A DNA stretch of 64,000 nucleotides from Hirudinaria manillensis (Eukaryota > Annelida > Clitellata > Hirudinida > Hirudinidae), in the NCBI GenBank assembly GCA_034509925.1, contig CM067529.1:5773001-5837000 (forward strand). Reading direction: 5' to 3'. Both the position numbers and the translations under genes were made by a program. The first letter of the stretch is position 1. Each line of letters begins with the position of its first letter. A model generated the notes under the pieces. That model was not told where the DNA came from, did not search any database, and was given only the letters and a program-made list of their open reading frames with translations. Shown here piece by piece: positions 47,624 to 60,600 of the stretch.

Positions 47624-49130
47624 CTGGATGTTTCGTTTGTGATGCATAGTTGCATTGTTTAGACATGACAAATGTTTTAATGTTCTTTTCAGTTTTTGTA
47701 TTCAAATTAGGTAGACTAAAGAATGTTGCTCTTTACATGATTATGTGTCTTTGCTATTGTATTATTTGTTTCTTTGACATTAAACCATGGCAATTCTTAA
47801 CAAAGTAAAATCACTTCCAGAACATTGAATCACAAGTTACAAAGTGGTACTTGCTAAATTGAAAGTGATTCTGATTATGGATTTCAAAGTTGAGGAATTG
47901 AGAAATAACTTTGTTATTAATAAAAAGCATAAATAATCTGGAGGTTCATTATTATAAGTAATGACTTGATAATGTACATGGTAGGGGTAATGTGTCATCA
48001 TTCTAAATGCAGGGTTAAATTAATTAAATACTAAATGTAACTTTATAGATTATGATTCGACAATATGATAAGATTAAATATAATAGAATTGTAAATTTGG
48101 ACTTGTCATTGGGTAAAAAAATGATTTGAAATGCGTTAGAAACTTTATTTGTAAACTCAAGAAGGATTGGAGATCTATGAGTCTATGCACATAAATTAGA
48201 TTAAGTTACAGAAAATACGAAACTAACGGAGTTTACAAAAACTGCGATTGTTGGACATTGTAACTGAAGGGTATGGATGATAATAATTTTAGTAATAAAA
48301 ATAAACAAATTAAGTTGGTTAATCCGTTTGTTGCTGCATAATTTAATATATTTATTGCGATCTAAACCAAGGGCTCTCCAAACGTATAACTGCCACAAAT
48401 AATATCAGCTACTACTTAAAAATAGTACGTCAGGATGCTCGCCCTTTTAATAGCTATACGTTAATAAATAACTCGATAACGATTTCAGAAGGATTTGAAT
48501 GTGATCATTTGCTGTTGCACTCCACAATTAGGAAACACGTTGTGAATAACAACAAGTATTTTAAGAAAACAAATTTAATTTTTTTCGTTTGAATGTTACG
48601 TTATTGAGGATAAATTCAACAGCGACGATTAACTTCACTTAAACTCTAAATGCAAATTAAAACTACATGGCAATTCGATGTCTACTTTTTTATTTCTTGC
48701 GTACTTTCCACGTCAAAAGTAATCCTGTCACCCAAGTAAGGTATTTACGTCTTTATCAGACTTGTAGTACTGGTACTTAAGTACTTCTCTTGAGTAACGG
48801 TCCAGTATTGGAGGTTCCCCTAGTTAATTTAATCGGTAACCAAATAATTATTATGGATATTATACTAAAGTATTATGGTCCTTGAAAACATAATATTGGC
48901 TACAAGCTTGGTCACTCGCATGCTTTGAGAAAGTTCAAGTAAATATTTTCTACACTTTCATATTGAAGGATTTCCAATTTCATATCAATTCGATACCAAA
49001 CACCAACCAAGCAAAGACATACTCAAGTCTTAGAGACGCAGTAAGGTATGAATCCATTCTATGGACCAATCATAAAATGATATTCAGGTGATGTATATGT
49101 ATATGAATATTGATATATATATATATAATA
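47624..49130. other. AT-rich intergenic region
   Basis: 1.5 kb, very AT-rich with (TA)n around 49110-49130. It probably holds the 3' UTR of the membrane protein and possibly an unseen first exon of the next small gene. Nothing else supported. Confidence 0.5.
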
Positions 49131-49182
49131 GAATCATACTGTAACTAAGCGAATAACAATTGCCCGACTATTAAACACTCAA

Positions 49183-49383
49183 AGCACAGAATTCGAAAAG
49201 GAAAACTGGTACCCGGACCTGGTAGCAGTTTATGGTACCGTCGGGAGCCTGGCCATCTTCGTGACGGTGTTCGCGGTCATTTACTTTACGTCTGGCGACT
49301 TTGCCGAAGCATTTGCCAAAATATGTTTTTCTTTCTTAATATTTTGTGCTATTACCGTTTGGATCACGTGGTTCGTGTGGTGA
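49183..49383 (+). CDS. Terminal exon of a small two-helix membrane protein (5' exon not found)
   Basis: An open frame without ATG runs to TGA 49381-49383. From the likely acceptor AAGCACAG (exon from about 49189) it encodes FEKENWYPDLVAVYG followed by two hydrophobic helices (VGSLAIFVTVFAVIYF and ICFSFLIFCAITVWITW) separated by a short polar loop with SGDFAEAFAK. The codons are clearly GC-richer than the flanks, which supports coding. The size and two-helix shape recall small subunits such as V-ATPase e, but no diagnostic motif of that family is present, so I give no name. An upstream exon ending in phase 1 would be needed. Confidence 0.5.
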   Translation, partial: STEFEKENWYPDLVAVYGTVGSLAIFVTVFAVIYFTSGDFAEAFAKICFSFLIFCAITVWITWFVW

Positions 49384-49676
49384 ACCATTTGTTAATAAAT
49401 TACGTACAAAAGAAAAAAAAAGATTGCAGATTGTACCAAGATTCCAAAATGTTGGTGACTAAATGAGAAAAAATATGAAACTAAATATTACTAAAGAAGT
49501 CAAATTCAACTCAATAAATGAAAACTTTACTGAGCTCACATTAGAGCCAAAATTATAGTGTCAACAAGTCATTCAAAGAAAATAAACAACTAGAATAAGA
49601 AGTACCCTGAAAAGTTTGTGATGAGCAAAAGTTTTTGACAAAATAAGGTTTTACGATCCCTTCGCACTGGCCGTCA

Positions 49677-49931
49677 ATGCGGCCGACCCGATGGAAAAGC
49701 CCTTTTGCCGAAGCTAGCGAATATCTCGATCTCCAAAACCGGACTCAACCGACAAGACCGGACGCGTTTCCACAATTTTCTGCCACGAGGTCGGAACCTT
49801 TGCTTCCGTCGATGGAAATGTTGTTTTGCATCGAACTGGTAAATACGGAATTCACGAGAAGATCTTTGGACGTCGGCAAGGAGGGCTTTCTGGCGGTAGC
49901 TGAACGAATGCAAAGTTTGAGTGAATTTTAA
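49677..49931 (+). CDS. Possible small protein, 84 aa
   Basis: ATG 49677 opens an 84-residue frame (MRPTRWKSPFAEASEY ... AERMQSLSEF) ending TAA 49929-49931. Base composition is strikingly GC-rich compared with the flanks, as in the real exons of this window. No signal peptide or domain recognised. The reverse strand is also open here over a similar span, so strand is not certain. Confidence 0.45.
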   Translation: MRPTRWKSPFAEASEYLDLQNRTQPTRPDAFPQFSATRSEPLLPSMEMLFCIELVNTEFTRRSLDVGKEGFLAVAERMQSLSEF

Positions 49932-50687
49932 TTGAATATTACAAAGTTTAAGAAAATGTTGTGAAGTATTTTTTGTCATTCAGAGAAATAAATCAGAGAT
50001 GAAAATTGTAATCTATTGCAATTCCGTGAGACATTTTCACTAATTTTCTGATACTATAACACTCAAAGCTTCGAATAAATTAAGTCCTAATTAATTAAAA
50101 TTAAAAGTTTTGTAGCACGTTCCCACAAGAACTTCTAAACCAAACTCACATCGAACGCATAAGAAATTGATAAAATCTTCGGTGAATGCTTTTTCACAGG
50201 ACAAGATGTTGTTTGGTTCTTTTCGTTTTCTTCCTCTTTTTTTGGGAAGGTTTTCGATATTAACGAATTTTCTTTGAGCCAGACCATCACTGTTTCTGTG
50301 GTTAAAATTACAAGACAGATTTTTAAAAATGTTTTATATGACAATAAATTTAAATAAATTGAAATTAAATAGAACTTAAATTAGATCTGTTCATCTAATC
50401 AAAGAAGGTAAAATAAGGTAATGGTCAGACTTAAGGTTGCAATAACAGTTCTGCTGCAATGTGCAGAACAATTCTAATTACTTCAACAAAAAGAAAGAAA
50501 GCACTGTTAATCAATGGATTAAACCAGAAAAACCAGAAATTGAAAATTATTCATTATATTAGGATGCACACAAATAATGATGCACTCGGAAAATCACAAC
50601 AAAATAATTTCAATGCCACTGACAAATTACAAAGACAAACCTCAAAAGCAATTAATGTCATTTCTGATAATTAAAAAAATCCATATT
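49932..50687. other. AT-rich intergenic region
   Basis: About 0.75 kb between the 84-aa frame and the 3' end of the AT-hook gene. No supported exon. Confidence 0.5.
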
Positions 50688-51993
50688 TTACTTTGCCTCC
50701 AGTGAATTGTTCCTGTTCTTGAGGGAAGCTGCCAATGCCTTCTCGAGATCCCTCATCTCCTGCCAAGACATGTCCACGTTCTGAAGAGAAATGTTGACAA
50801 ATTTGTCTAAATCGTAGAAGATTAAGTTCCCTACTACTTCAAACAATCCATTGTATACATTATATATAGAAAATATAGGCTTTGGCAATAACAATAATAA
50901 ACAAATGAGGCATTAAGCATTTATATGTGACCATGCATTAAGCATTTATATGTGACCATGCATTAAGCATTTATATGTGACCATGCATTAAGCATTTATA
51001 TGTGACCATGCAATGCAATCCATGGATCAACAGCAACAACACTGACAATAATAACAACAGTATTAAGTTTGTTTATAAAGCATTAGAATCACAAGACATC
51101 AATTGCAATGCTTCCTTACTGTGAGGCAAACATATGAAATATTTAGCTTAAAAAACAGAGTCGTAACTACTATTTCTACACCATCACCATCTAATGTTAT
51201 TGCTTAACTCTAACCAAAACCAAAATAAGACGCTGTCCCTGGCACATGTCTCTTTATCATGAGCCAATAGGCAAACATTTGTAACAAATTTCAACAAAAA
51301 ATTCACACATAAAATATTAATAAAACATAGCTTTCAAATTAAAAATAAATTTAAGTATACATGAGTCTAAATGCAAATCAAATTTAGGAAACTCTTTAAT
51401 ACCTCCTCATCAGTGCTGCAAGATTTTTGTTTCTGGTATGCAGAACGTTTCGGTCTATTAAGGACAGCCACATCTGTGTCCTGATCGTGATTTCTTTTGA
51501 GTCCTTTATCATTACAATCAGTTCCCTTGGATATTCCAATAGGTTCTCCAAATTTTATAGCACAACTTAATGATCTAGCTGTCGTGAGGTTTAAATTTTG
51601 CAGCTGAGCTTTGTAGTTTGGCTTTGTTCGACTGAAGGCATTGGAATCACAAGAGCTGGCTGCTGCAGAATAGTTTTTGTTATTTGTGGCCAAATTTCTG
51701 TTTGATACTAAATTTTTGCGAGGTCTCCCTCTTTTTCTGGTTGTAAACTGAATATTGTGACTTTTTGTTTGCGAATCTTTTTCAACTTCATCTTCGTCAT
51801 CCGACAAATTGATTATCGAAGTTTCAGCAACCCTATCCTTTACAAAAAAGTCCAAAACGTCTGTTTGTTCTTCGCTGGAAGCTGTTGATTCGTCACCACT
51901 CGTGAAATGCAACGTACTTGATGCACCGTCGTTGTTTGAATCATTAGGAATAGCTTTACATAGTCTGGAAGAGTGTTCGTTTAGATGCTTCAT
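50688..51993 (-). CDS. Nuclear protein with AT-hook and UIM-like C-terminus
   Basis: Minus-strand exons 51403-51993 and 50688-50780 join in phase 0 to 227 residues. The first exon is Ser/Asn/Asp-rich and low in order. It contains IINLSDDEDEVE, which has the hydrophobic-core-plus-acidic form of a SUMO-interacting motif, and RKRGRPRKN, a textbook AT-hook (GRP core flanked by basic residues) for minor-groove binding. The last exon encodes SWQEMRDLEKALAASLKNRNN, matching the ubiquitin-interacting-motif pattern (acidic patch, L-x-x-A-L-x-x-S). Such a mix suggests a chromatin or DNA-repair adaptor (inference). I do not recognise the protein; the start MKHLNEHSSRL may not be the true N-terminus. A 25-bp minisatellite lies in its intron. 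Confidence 0.65.
50911..51010. repeat. Minisatellite, four exact 25-bp units
   Basis: Four identical 25-bp copies (CATTAAGCATTTATATGTGA plus CCATG) start at 50911, 50936, 50961 and 50986, inside the intron of the AT-hook gene. Confidence 0.97.
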
Positions 51994-54516
51994 TTCGAAG
52001 GAATTTCGTAAACATAAGCTTTATGTTATGAGTATTGACTTTTATGGAATTTGCTGCAAATTACTAATCAACGAAACAAAACATCCAGCGGTTTCACACT
52101 ATCGGGCATAAAAACTCCATCAAAACTTTTATTTGTTTGGACTTTAATTAACAAACAAGCAAATGAACCTCTCAAAAATCCACTAATGTATCAAAGAAAC
52201 CGCGAACAACAACTCACGAAAAGTGATTTAAATAAATTTAAGAATTTCTTTAAATCATAATTAGTTTATTTTAATTGCCTATAATTGATGAAAAATTATA
52301 TTTATCAATTAATTTGAGCAATTATAAATTAAATATTAAATTTAAAATAAAAAAGATGACTGGGATCATTAACTTTATTGATTGGGGCCGTTCACGCTTA
52401 GACCAATTTTACCTTCCCCTTGTCATAACTTAGACACCCTCGAGCGTGACATACTTTATGGACTGCCCATTAAATGAACATTTTCACCAGTCCAAAAAGA
52501 ACCATGCTAATTGCCTTTTAATTCAAACAAAAATTTACTCTTTTTTTTTTAGAAAGTCTCAAGATTCTGGTTTCATTTATTTGAAAGGATTGATTACTTT
52601 CCCGGATGTGAAGAACAATTTCTCCCTGACTTTACATGCAAATGCAGTTCAAACGAAGTAGAAATGTGAAACATTAACATTATTTGCATTTTCTCTACAT
52701 TACGGAAATAAAAGCCGCCATTGTAAATTTCTCATAACCGTGGAAAACCTGGCAATTCGACAAAAATCAATGCTTCTTTCACATTCTTTCACTGTCTTAA
52801 GTGATCTATTTCCAGAATAATATCCAAAAAGGTGACTACTGCAGACTGTCTTTACCAGTGGAATTTGCAATTTTTAAGAAAAATTTGTAGAAGAACTTTT
52901 TAAAATTGCTCGGTGTTGATAATTGTTCCGTCCAGCAACATGTTATTTTTATAAATTGCTTGAACTGTCAACTAAAGTAATGGATGGAATCTATTTGAAT
53001 AATGAAGAAATCAATCAAATAAGCAGGCAATAATGCAAAACATTACAATTTTATAATTTTACATTATAAGTGAAGGAAAGCCGAGCAAATTTATTATTTC
53101 TAACGGTCTTCTCAATATATTTCCAAAGTATAATAAATAATCATTTATTATCATACCTAACTCCTCCCTCTTGAAATCCATTAAAGGGAATCTGAAAGAT
53201 GTAAAGAGCTTTTGCAGCCAATAGGGTACAAGTGAAAGTTCTAGGAAAGTATTTAAGTTTTAGAAGAGGTTGAAATTTATTTTTGGTACGATTTGGTAGA
53301 CGTTGGGAATCCGAAACAGTCAGACTTTGATCAATAGTCTAAGATTTTGATTTAGCAAGATTCTGTATTAGTATTATTACACCAAATATTTCGGCAACAA
53401 TTTGAGACGTTTTCAAGGTTTTTAAATTTGTAACTTCACATTTTGGAGAGTTCATATGAAATTAGAAATTATTACTTTTATTAAATATTTATAACAACAA
53501 TCCAGGAATGCATAGACATAATAAATGTATCTAAAATAGAGGAATGTAAGCAGAATAAATTTATTAACAACAGGCACAAACAATATTCTGAAAAATATAA
53601 GTTTTGCTGGCCATTCGTAAAGTGGTTCATAAACAAATAAGATACTCAAAATTGTGTTTAAAAAATTTATGTTTAAAAAAATAATAGTTTCAATAATTTC
53701 TTTCAAAACACCGAGAAAGATGAAAGGTCCTGGATTGACGACTTCAACAAAGATGATGTTCATTTACATAGAATGCATCTTATGGATTTGTATTTCAGGA
53801 AATCTTTCAATAAAGAACTGTGAGTAATTATATGTTAAATATATTAATTCTTTTAATAAATTGTAAGTAAATAATACTTTGACTCTTCACTGTATTCATC
53901 TGGTGAATTCGATCTAACATAATACCTTCGTTGTGTAATATAATCCACAGTGTAACACAATGTAATATAATATATAATTTAAATGCAGTAATGAAAATAC
54001 ACTTCTGCGCGATATATTTGTTTGCTTCAAGCGTCGATATCATTAAAACATTCAAAATTCGACAAATCATTTTTAAAAAACGGCCCTAAGCAATAACGAT
54101 TTTTTTTACGACATTTGAATAAGTTGACCAAAAACAACTTTCTTTCCGATATTTTTCACTCGTGACTTATTAATACAATTTGAGAACGGTTACCAATAAT
54201 TTTATTCTGAATGGGTAACTGTCTTTTATCCAGCAATGTGGTCGGGACTCTTAAATTTGTTGGGGTTGGGAGCGGAATATTTTACTTACATACAACTTAT
54301 ATATCTAACTTATCATTCTTATCATATATATGCTTGATGATCAATTGTTGATTTTCACACAAAAACTCACTCAAAGAACATCCTAAGTAGGAAGTAGTGT
54401 ATTCGCCACAATACCGCTAGTTCTTTTACCGATTCATAACCATGACTGTAAAGAGGAACTGGCAAAATTAAATCTATTTAAACAACGGCTTTTAAGTAGA
54501 AGTATTCAGTTTTCAG
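51994..54516. other. AT-rich intergenic region, INSR-like 5' side
   Basis: 2.5 kb that must include the promoter of the AT-hook gene and probably the missing first exon(s) and promoter of the receptor kinase. I could not place a signal-peptide exon. Only AT-driven open frames are seen, among them a hydrophobic one on the minus strand at 53452-53763. Confidence 0.4.
53452..53763 (-). CDS. Doubtful hydrophobic ORF, 103 aa
   Basis: An ATG-initiated minus-strand frame of 103 residues with three or four strongly hydrophobic segments (for example IIETIIFLNINFLNTILSILF). Prolines and a few charged residues are placed like loops, but extreme AT content produces Ile/Phe/Leu-rich frames by chance. No family match. 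Confidence 0.2.
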   Translation of the reverse strand: MNIIFVEVVNPGPFIFLGVLKEIIETIIFLNINFLNTILSILFVYEPLYEWPAKLIFFRILFVPVVNKFILLTFLYFRYIYYVYAFLDCCYKYLIKVIISNFI

Positions 54517-57500
54517 AGGTGACATCGTGTTACGAGGACGGCAGAGTATCGTTCACAAGGCACTCACGGCTGACGTCATCGTTGGTTCTGTCATGTTGTC
54601 CAATTTGAACTGGATGAGTCACCCCAATGTATCTTTCCCGAATCTTATGTTGGCATTCGTGGTTTAGTGATTTTTTTCATTATTGTAAAGTTATTAATAG
54701 AATTATTTTAGTACTATTAGTCTATTATTAAAATTTGTGGCTAATATGTCTTTTTTTAAAGCACATTATAGTAAATATAATGTTATGTCTGCAAAAAAAA
54801 AAAAGCTAAATGATAGGAAAAAATGCTTACAACAGAAAAATATTCTTAAATGTTCACGTTTCAGTTTTTATTACGTCCAAAGACCGAAAATTAAAGCAAC
54901 AGTTTATACTTGGTTTCTGATAAGAAAAACAGGCACCAAAATCTAAACGCATAATAATCTTCAACTGTCACTTACTGAACACTGGAACTTACAACATGAC
55001 ATTTAAAAATACTTGTAACGATTTTTCAGAGAAATTACAGATTATCTTGCGTTGACATCCATTCCCAACCTTCACAATTTAACGACTATTTTTCCACAAC
55101 TGAGGATCATCAGGGGAGAGAAGTTGTTTGTTGGTTATTCGTTCATTTTGTTCAACCTACCTCATTTGGAAAATATTGGATTGGTTAGTTTGTCGAGGAA
55201 TATAAGTTACATCCACTAAATATAACTTGAATGAAATTCCAACTTACAGATAAATCTGAGGAGAATTGTCGGAGGCTTCTTGTACGTAGAAGGCACTCCC
55301 AACCTTTGCTACGTGGATTCAATTGATTGGTCAGTAATTATTGGATCTAACCAGCTAACGGGCAGCCATTTCTCGGAAAACTTCCAGGTTTTCAAAGATT
55401 TCTCGATTGCTTCTTCCATTCGGAGATTTAAAAGAAACGAATTCTTTCGAGGTAAACATCCTTCGTGGACAAATGTTTTGTGACTGTTGAGTTGGGTTTG
55501 AATCATTTGTTTGAAAGACAAGAAACTCATAGTAACGTATTCAATACTAGTATTGAAAAAGAACTAAATGATCAGTAAAATTTTAATGGACGTATAAACA
55601 TGTTTTAAAAACACACTTAAAAACATGTTTCCGTGATGCCATGACATCTGAAAGCATCAATAATTGTAATTTTAGTTGTTCGATTTCACAATTAAAGTTG
55701 TAATATGAAAGCTGCCCCAATTAAATTTCTATAAATTAATTTTAACCATTTGAAATTCAAATCTTTCTCAACAGCCGCGAACAGAAATCAAACGTTAAAC
55801 GTTCCCGTGGTTCAATGTGATGATGTTTGTCCATCCAAAGGAGATCCATGTCCAGTTAGAAGAGTTTATTCACGGTCGGAGAGATCCCTCTGCTGGAATA
55901 AACTCCATTGCCAACCTGGTAACATTCAGTCATTATTCAGACTTATTGGCGTAGATTGTTCAACTGATAGGATAATATTTTATCGTATCATTTCGTTCGA
56001 ATTCTATTTGATATTTATTTGCCAATATGCAAACGTTCTTGTTCGCAGCATGTCCAGGGAATTGCAGTGACGAAGGGTGCTATTTTGATGCCGACATTAA
56101 GGCCTATCTGTGCTGCGACTTGGAATGTTTGACTGGTTGTTGGGGTCCAGGAAGGAGTCAATGCTTTGCTTGCAAACATTTTCGACACCTCGCCAATTGT
56201 AATTCACAATGTCCCAATGGAACATATTCGGTATGTTTGTTTCGTCCATTCTTGACTTAATAATAATTAAGATGATGACTATTATTCCTGTAATAAAGCT
56301 TAGTATTGTATTCGATATTTTATTATTATTATTATTTTAAAGGTAAAATTTGTTTGCCAATTGTATTTTACTTAATGCTAATTTAAACAAGGCTACTTGT
56401 TCATCAAGTTTTACTTTCAGTTGGGGCACTTATGCTACACGAAAGGAATGTGCACTTCTCTTCATCCAAAGGGGAAATGGAAGGCCTTTGGTGACAAATG
56501 CATATTCGGGTGTCCACCAAACTACGAGGAAGCTGAAGTGGGTGGTGAATGCAGGCCTTGCACAACTGAGAGATGCTGGAAAGGTTTGCTTTCCATCGAA
56601 TCTCTGATGTAATTCCAGGACAAGAAACCATTTTCTTCTACAATTTCCGAAATTATGGAGCAGAGGAGATTTCATTTTGAATCTGATTTCGGGCTTTATG
56701 GAATTGTACGCAGGCTGTATTGCATCGAATTGGATGGGTTGCACACCCATTCAGGCGTTCATAAACTGGAGCATTTGTGATGATGTTGATATCGCTGCCG
56801 GTTTGCTTAGAAATGTAAACTTTAAATATATTTAAATATGTAAAGAAATCCATGAAATTATCTATAAATAACAGCTTATTGCTAATTATAATATTTAATG
56901 TATTCAAGAATGCAATGTTTCCCTTTTGGACAACTTCCAAAGCGCTTCTCTTTTTGAAGGATGCAATATTCTCAAAGGCAATCTCCAGATCCACTTTAAC
57001 GACGGTAAAACAAATTCGTTTACTTAATTTATTCATTTGACAACTGATTAACAATTACGGTCACGCCTTTCGTTAAAAATAACAATTAAAATTAGCATAA
57101 TAAATTATCGACAATAAAGTTATGCCGGAAAATGCGATCAATTTGAGAAATTAAAAATGCGTCAAAAATCTCGAATAACGTTAGACATAATCCATGATTA
57201 GGCGCCACCATTCTGACTAACAATAATTACCTATTAATTAATTAAAACGTTTTCAAAAAAGAAAAATTGAAATTAATAAAACTATTGCAGCTTCTAAAAA
57301 CGGAGAATTGCAGCTGAAAAGGTTCATGTCTCAACTACGAATTGTCACTGGTTTTGTGGACATTTCATCATCGTTCGGACTGACATCGCTCACGTTCCTG
57401 CAATCGCTCGAAGCCATTGAAGGCCGATCGCTTTTGTTCAACGAGTGAGTGATAATTAATACGCTGGTGAAATTGATAATAATTAATTCAATATTCTTAT

Positions 57501-57545
57501 TATTTATTTCTATAGTTATTATTATTATTAATATAATAATTATTA

Positions 57546-57639
<94 letters not shown>

Positions 57640-60600
57640 CATCATCATCATCATCATCATCATTATTGAAGGTATTCTTTAGTCATCAGAGACAACCTTA
57701 ACTTGAGGAGTCTCTTTGATGCGAGCAGCTTCTCTGTGGGTTACAGAAGTAAAATTTCAAAGTTGAAAATCACGAAAGGCAGAGTTTATATCAAGAACAA
57801 TCCGAAGTTGTGTTCCGTTGACATCAACCAACTCGTGGAGTAAATATTTTAAAATTAATTCGATTACTAGAAGGAATGAGATTATTATGATTAAATATCA
57901 TAAAGATCTTATTCAACGTTTTAAGTCAATTAAAACTCTTAAAAGCACTTAAAACTCTAACAGATTATTCATTCCTAGGCATCTCAATCAGTCCGCCAAC
58001 TCTCCGAATGTAACAGAATATCAAGACCCTAATTCCTTGTATTGCACCGGTACTTTTCTAGCGATTTTCCTTGAAGTGCAGTTTATTTTATTTATTCAAA
58101 TTTGGAAGACTATTAGGAGGCAGACACGTTAAGAGTTTAACATTTACGTTAACAAAATGTTATGGTTAATACTCGTTTGGTATAACCATTACAGTCATAA
58201 AGGAAAGTTTCATTTATCAGCTTTATCGATATAAAAACTGCTATTACTCCTTAAGCTACACTACCATGTAATTTAACATCTAATTATTTATTATAATTTT
58301 CAATAGGTCCACTGAGTAATTTCTCACTGACTGTGGACAACACCCTGATGTCCGGAGCCACCATAAAGTGGCACAACCCTGTTAGCGATGCCATGTTGTC
58401 TTCTATTGCTTGGATTGTTCATTATCAACCATTGTAAGTCCATTCAATTGATTAAACAAGAATAATTATTTATTTATTCCTCAAATAATACATAGATTTG
58501 TTAATAACCTTTTCAACAAATAATGAAAAATATTCAGGTAACTTTTCGGCTAATAGGCAGTTCTATAGTTAACAATGAACAAATGATTCTACGAATATGG
58601 TTTCTGCAGACATTTATTTAATAGGTTTAAAGAAGTTTGCCAAGTTGATAATCTGCATTATAGCTGTGAGAGCAAGTGAGTCATCTGTTTGCAGATTATT
58701 TCTGTATTGTTTGTATCTTACATCATACAATTTTTATAATTTGGGGATCCCTATTTGCGCTTGTAGATGGAGTTCCATAGAACTGTTAACTTCAATAAAC
58801 TCAGAAACCGACCAATACAAAAAAATTGAAAGAAACGTTTCAGAAAGTTACAGGACTTTTCAGTTCGCTCAGCTGAAAGATTTAACTCCTAACCAGCGAT
58901 ACGCAGTTTTTGTTCGCTTGGTTTTTCTCAACCGTCAGGAAAGGAAGGGATTTTATTCGGAGACCATTTGCTTCTACACGGATGTTGCTAGTAATTTATT
59001 AGATGTTATTTATCTTAATTTTAACTTAGATGTTGGTTTTATAAGGCATTAAAATCTATAGCATGCGATTTAAATAACATAATTAAAACTCGAAAATCAT
59101 CCAACAAAGACGTTTGAAATCACACCATCCTCATCGTTTTTTCAACCTTAACTTTACAAATTAATGTGTTGAAGAGCCTTCAAGAGTGAGAGAATTTAAG
59201 ATGAAACATGTCGATTCAAAGTCAGCCATGTTGGTTTGGTCGCCTCCAAAGCACAAAAGGGGAAAAATCAATTTTTACGTAATTCACTGGTACCCTTCCA
59301 AGATTGATAAAAATGATTTCAAATCGAAAGATTATTGCTTGGAAGGTGAAACAATTTGTTCGAAACAAACTTCCAGTCAGTAATTTGTTCACGTTAATCT
59401 ATTCGTTGAAGGTTTCAGCGAATGGTCTGCTTTTACAAGTAGAGATAACATTAATAACGTTGACAATATTAAAGAAGTCTTGAAAATTGATGATTTGGAT
59501 AAACGTTCGGAAGGCTTCGCAACGTACCCAAATCGTCCAACAAAGTCAAAAACAAATGAACAGGAAAACAAAGAGCAGTTTAACAACGACTACTCGATTC
59601 AACACGAGAGCCAATACAACCGTCTCAAGACTGGCGACGATGAGTCGATTAATTGTTGTAAATGCAAACATGAATTTGAATCAAATGCTGAAGATTATTT
59701 TATCAACTATTTTGAGAATTTAGATGAACAAATCGAAAGGTTTGTAAAGCACTTTTCAAAATCCTTTGCGGTAGCATTAAAAATTGTTTATTTCTTACAA
59801 AGTATGGGAGAACAAATAGAAAATCATAAATTACCAAAAGGTCTTTACGGATGCAGACCGCCTTTATCGATTGTGCAAAAGTTTTTATCGCCTGCCACAA
59901 ACGCCACAGATCTACCGTGTGTTGTGAACACTGAACATCTGAAGAAACTTTCCATTCCAAATGGATCGTTTGTCCACGAGTTGGGAACTTAAATGATGAG
60001 AATTAATAACAATAATGAAGATGATGATGATGATGATGTTGATGATGATAACGACGTTTAAGTTTAATGTTATTTGTAGGAATGAAAGTTTGGAATCGCA
60101 TATAAAATTGCTAAGTGGTAGGATAACGAAGATTCTATTGGAAAATTTAACGAACTTTCAAGAATATGTTGTCGAGGTGTTTATGAAACAAAATTTTAAA
60201 GTTCCTATACCTCAATCTATAATCGATAGAGAGAAATGATGATAAATGATCTTGAATAAAGCAATTTAAGAAATTAATCATCTGAAAATTATTGCTGACG
60301 GGTGATATATTATTTCTCACAATCTTCTCTCAATCCAATGAAGAAGAGCTTAGTTGCCATTAAACCTTAATGTTTATTGTCATCATAAAAGCATTTATGC
60401 CCTTAGATTGAGGCCTGTAACGTTAACAAAAGAGCACGAGTTCTTTGCGGTTCGGCTTCTCTACTGTTATTTCAGACTGAACCTTTTGGTAAAATTCTTC
60501 ATTTCTATTGCTTTATGATCGCTTGCATGGCCTGCAATTTGCTAACATTTTATGAACCTTCTAAAGAAACGCCATTTCTCCTCAGACAGGGCCGATCTCG

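Noticed and set aside
52446-52661. 71-residue plus-strand frame
   Set aside because: AT-rich, no domain, no supporting splice context; it does not fit as a missing N-terminal exon of the receptor kinase.
53828-54070. 80-residue hydrophobic minus-strand frame
   Set aside because: Composition is what AT-rich noise gives (Ile, Leu, Lys, Tyr); no supporting context.
57331-57682. Poly-isoleucine frames on both strands
   Set aside because: They are translations of the ATT/ATC microsatellite inside an intron.
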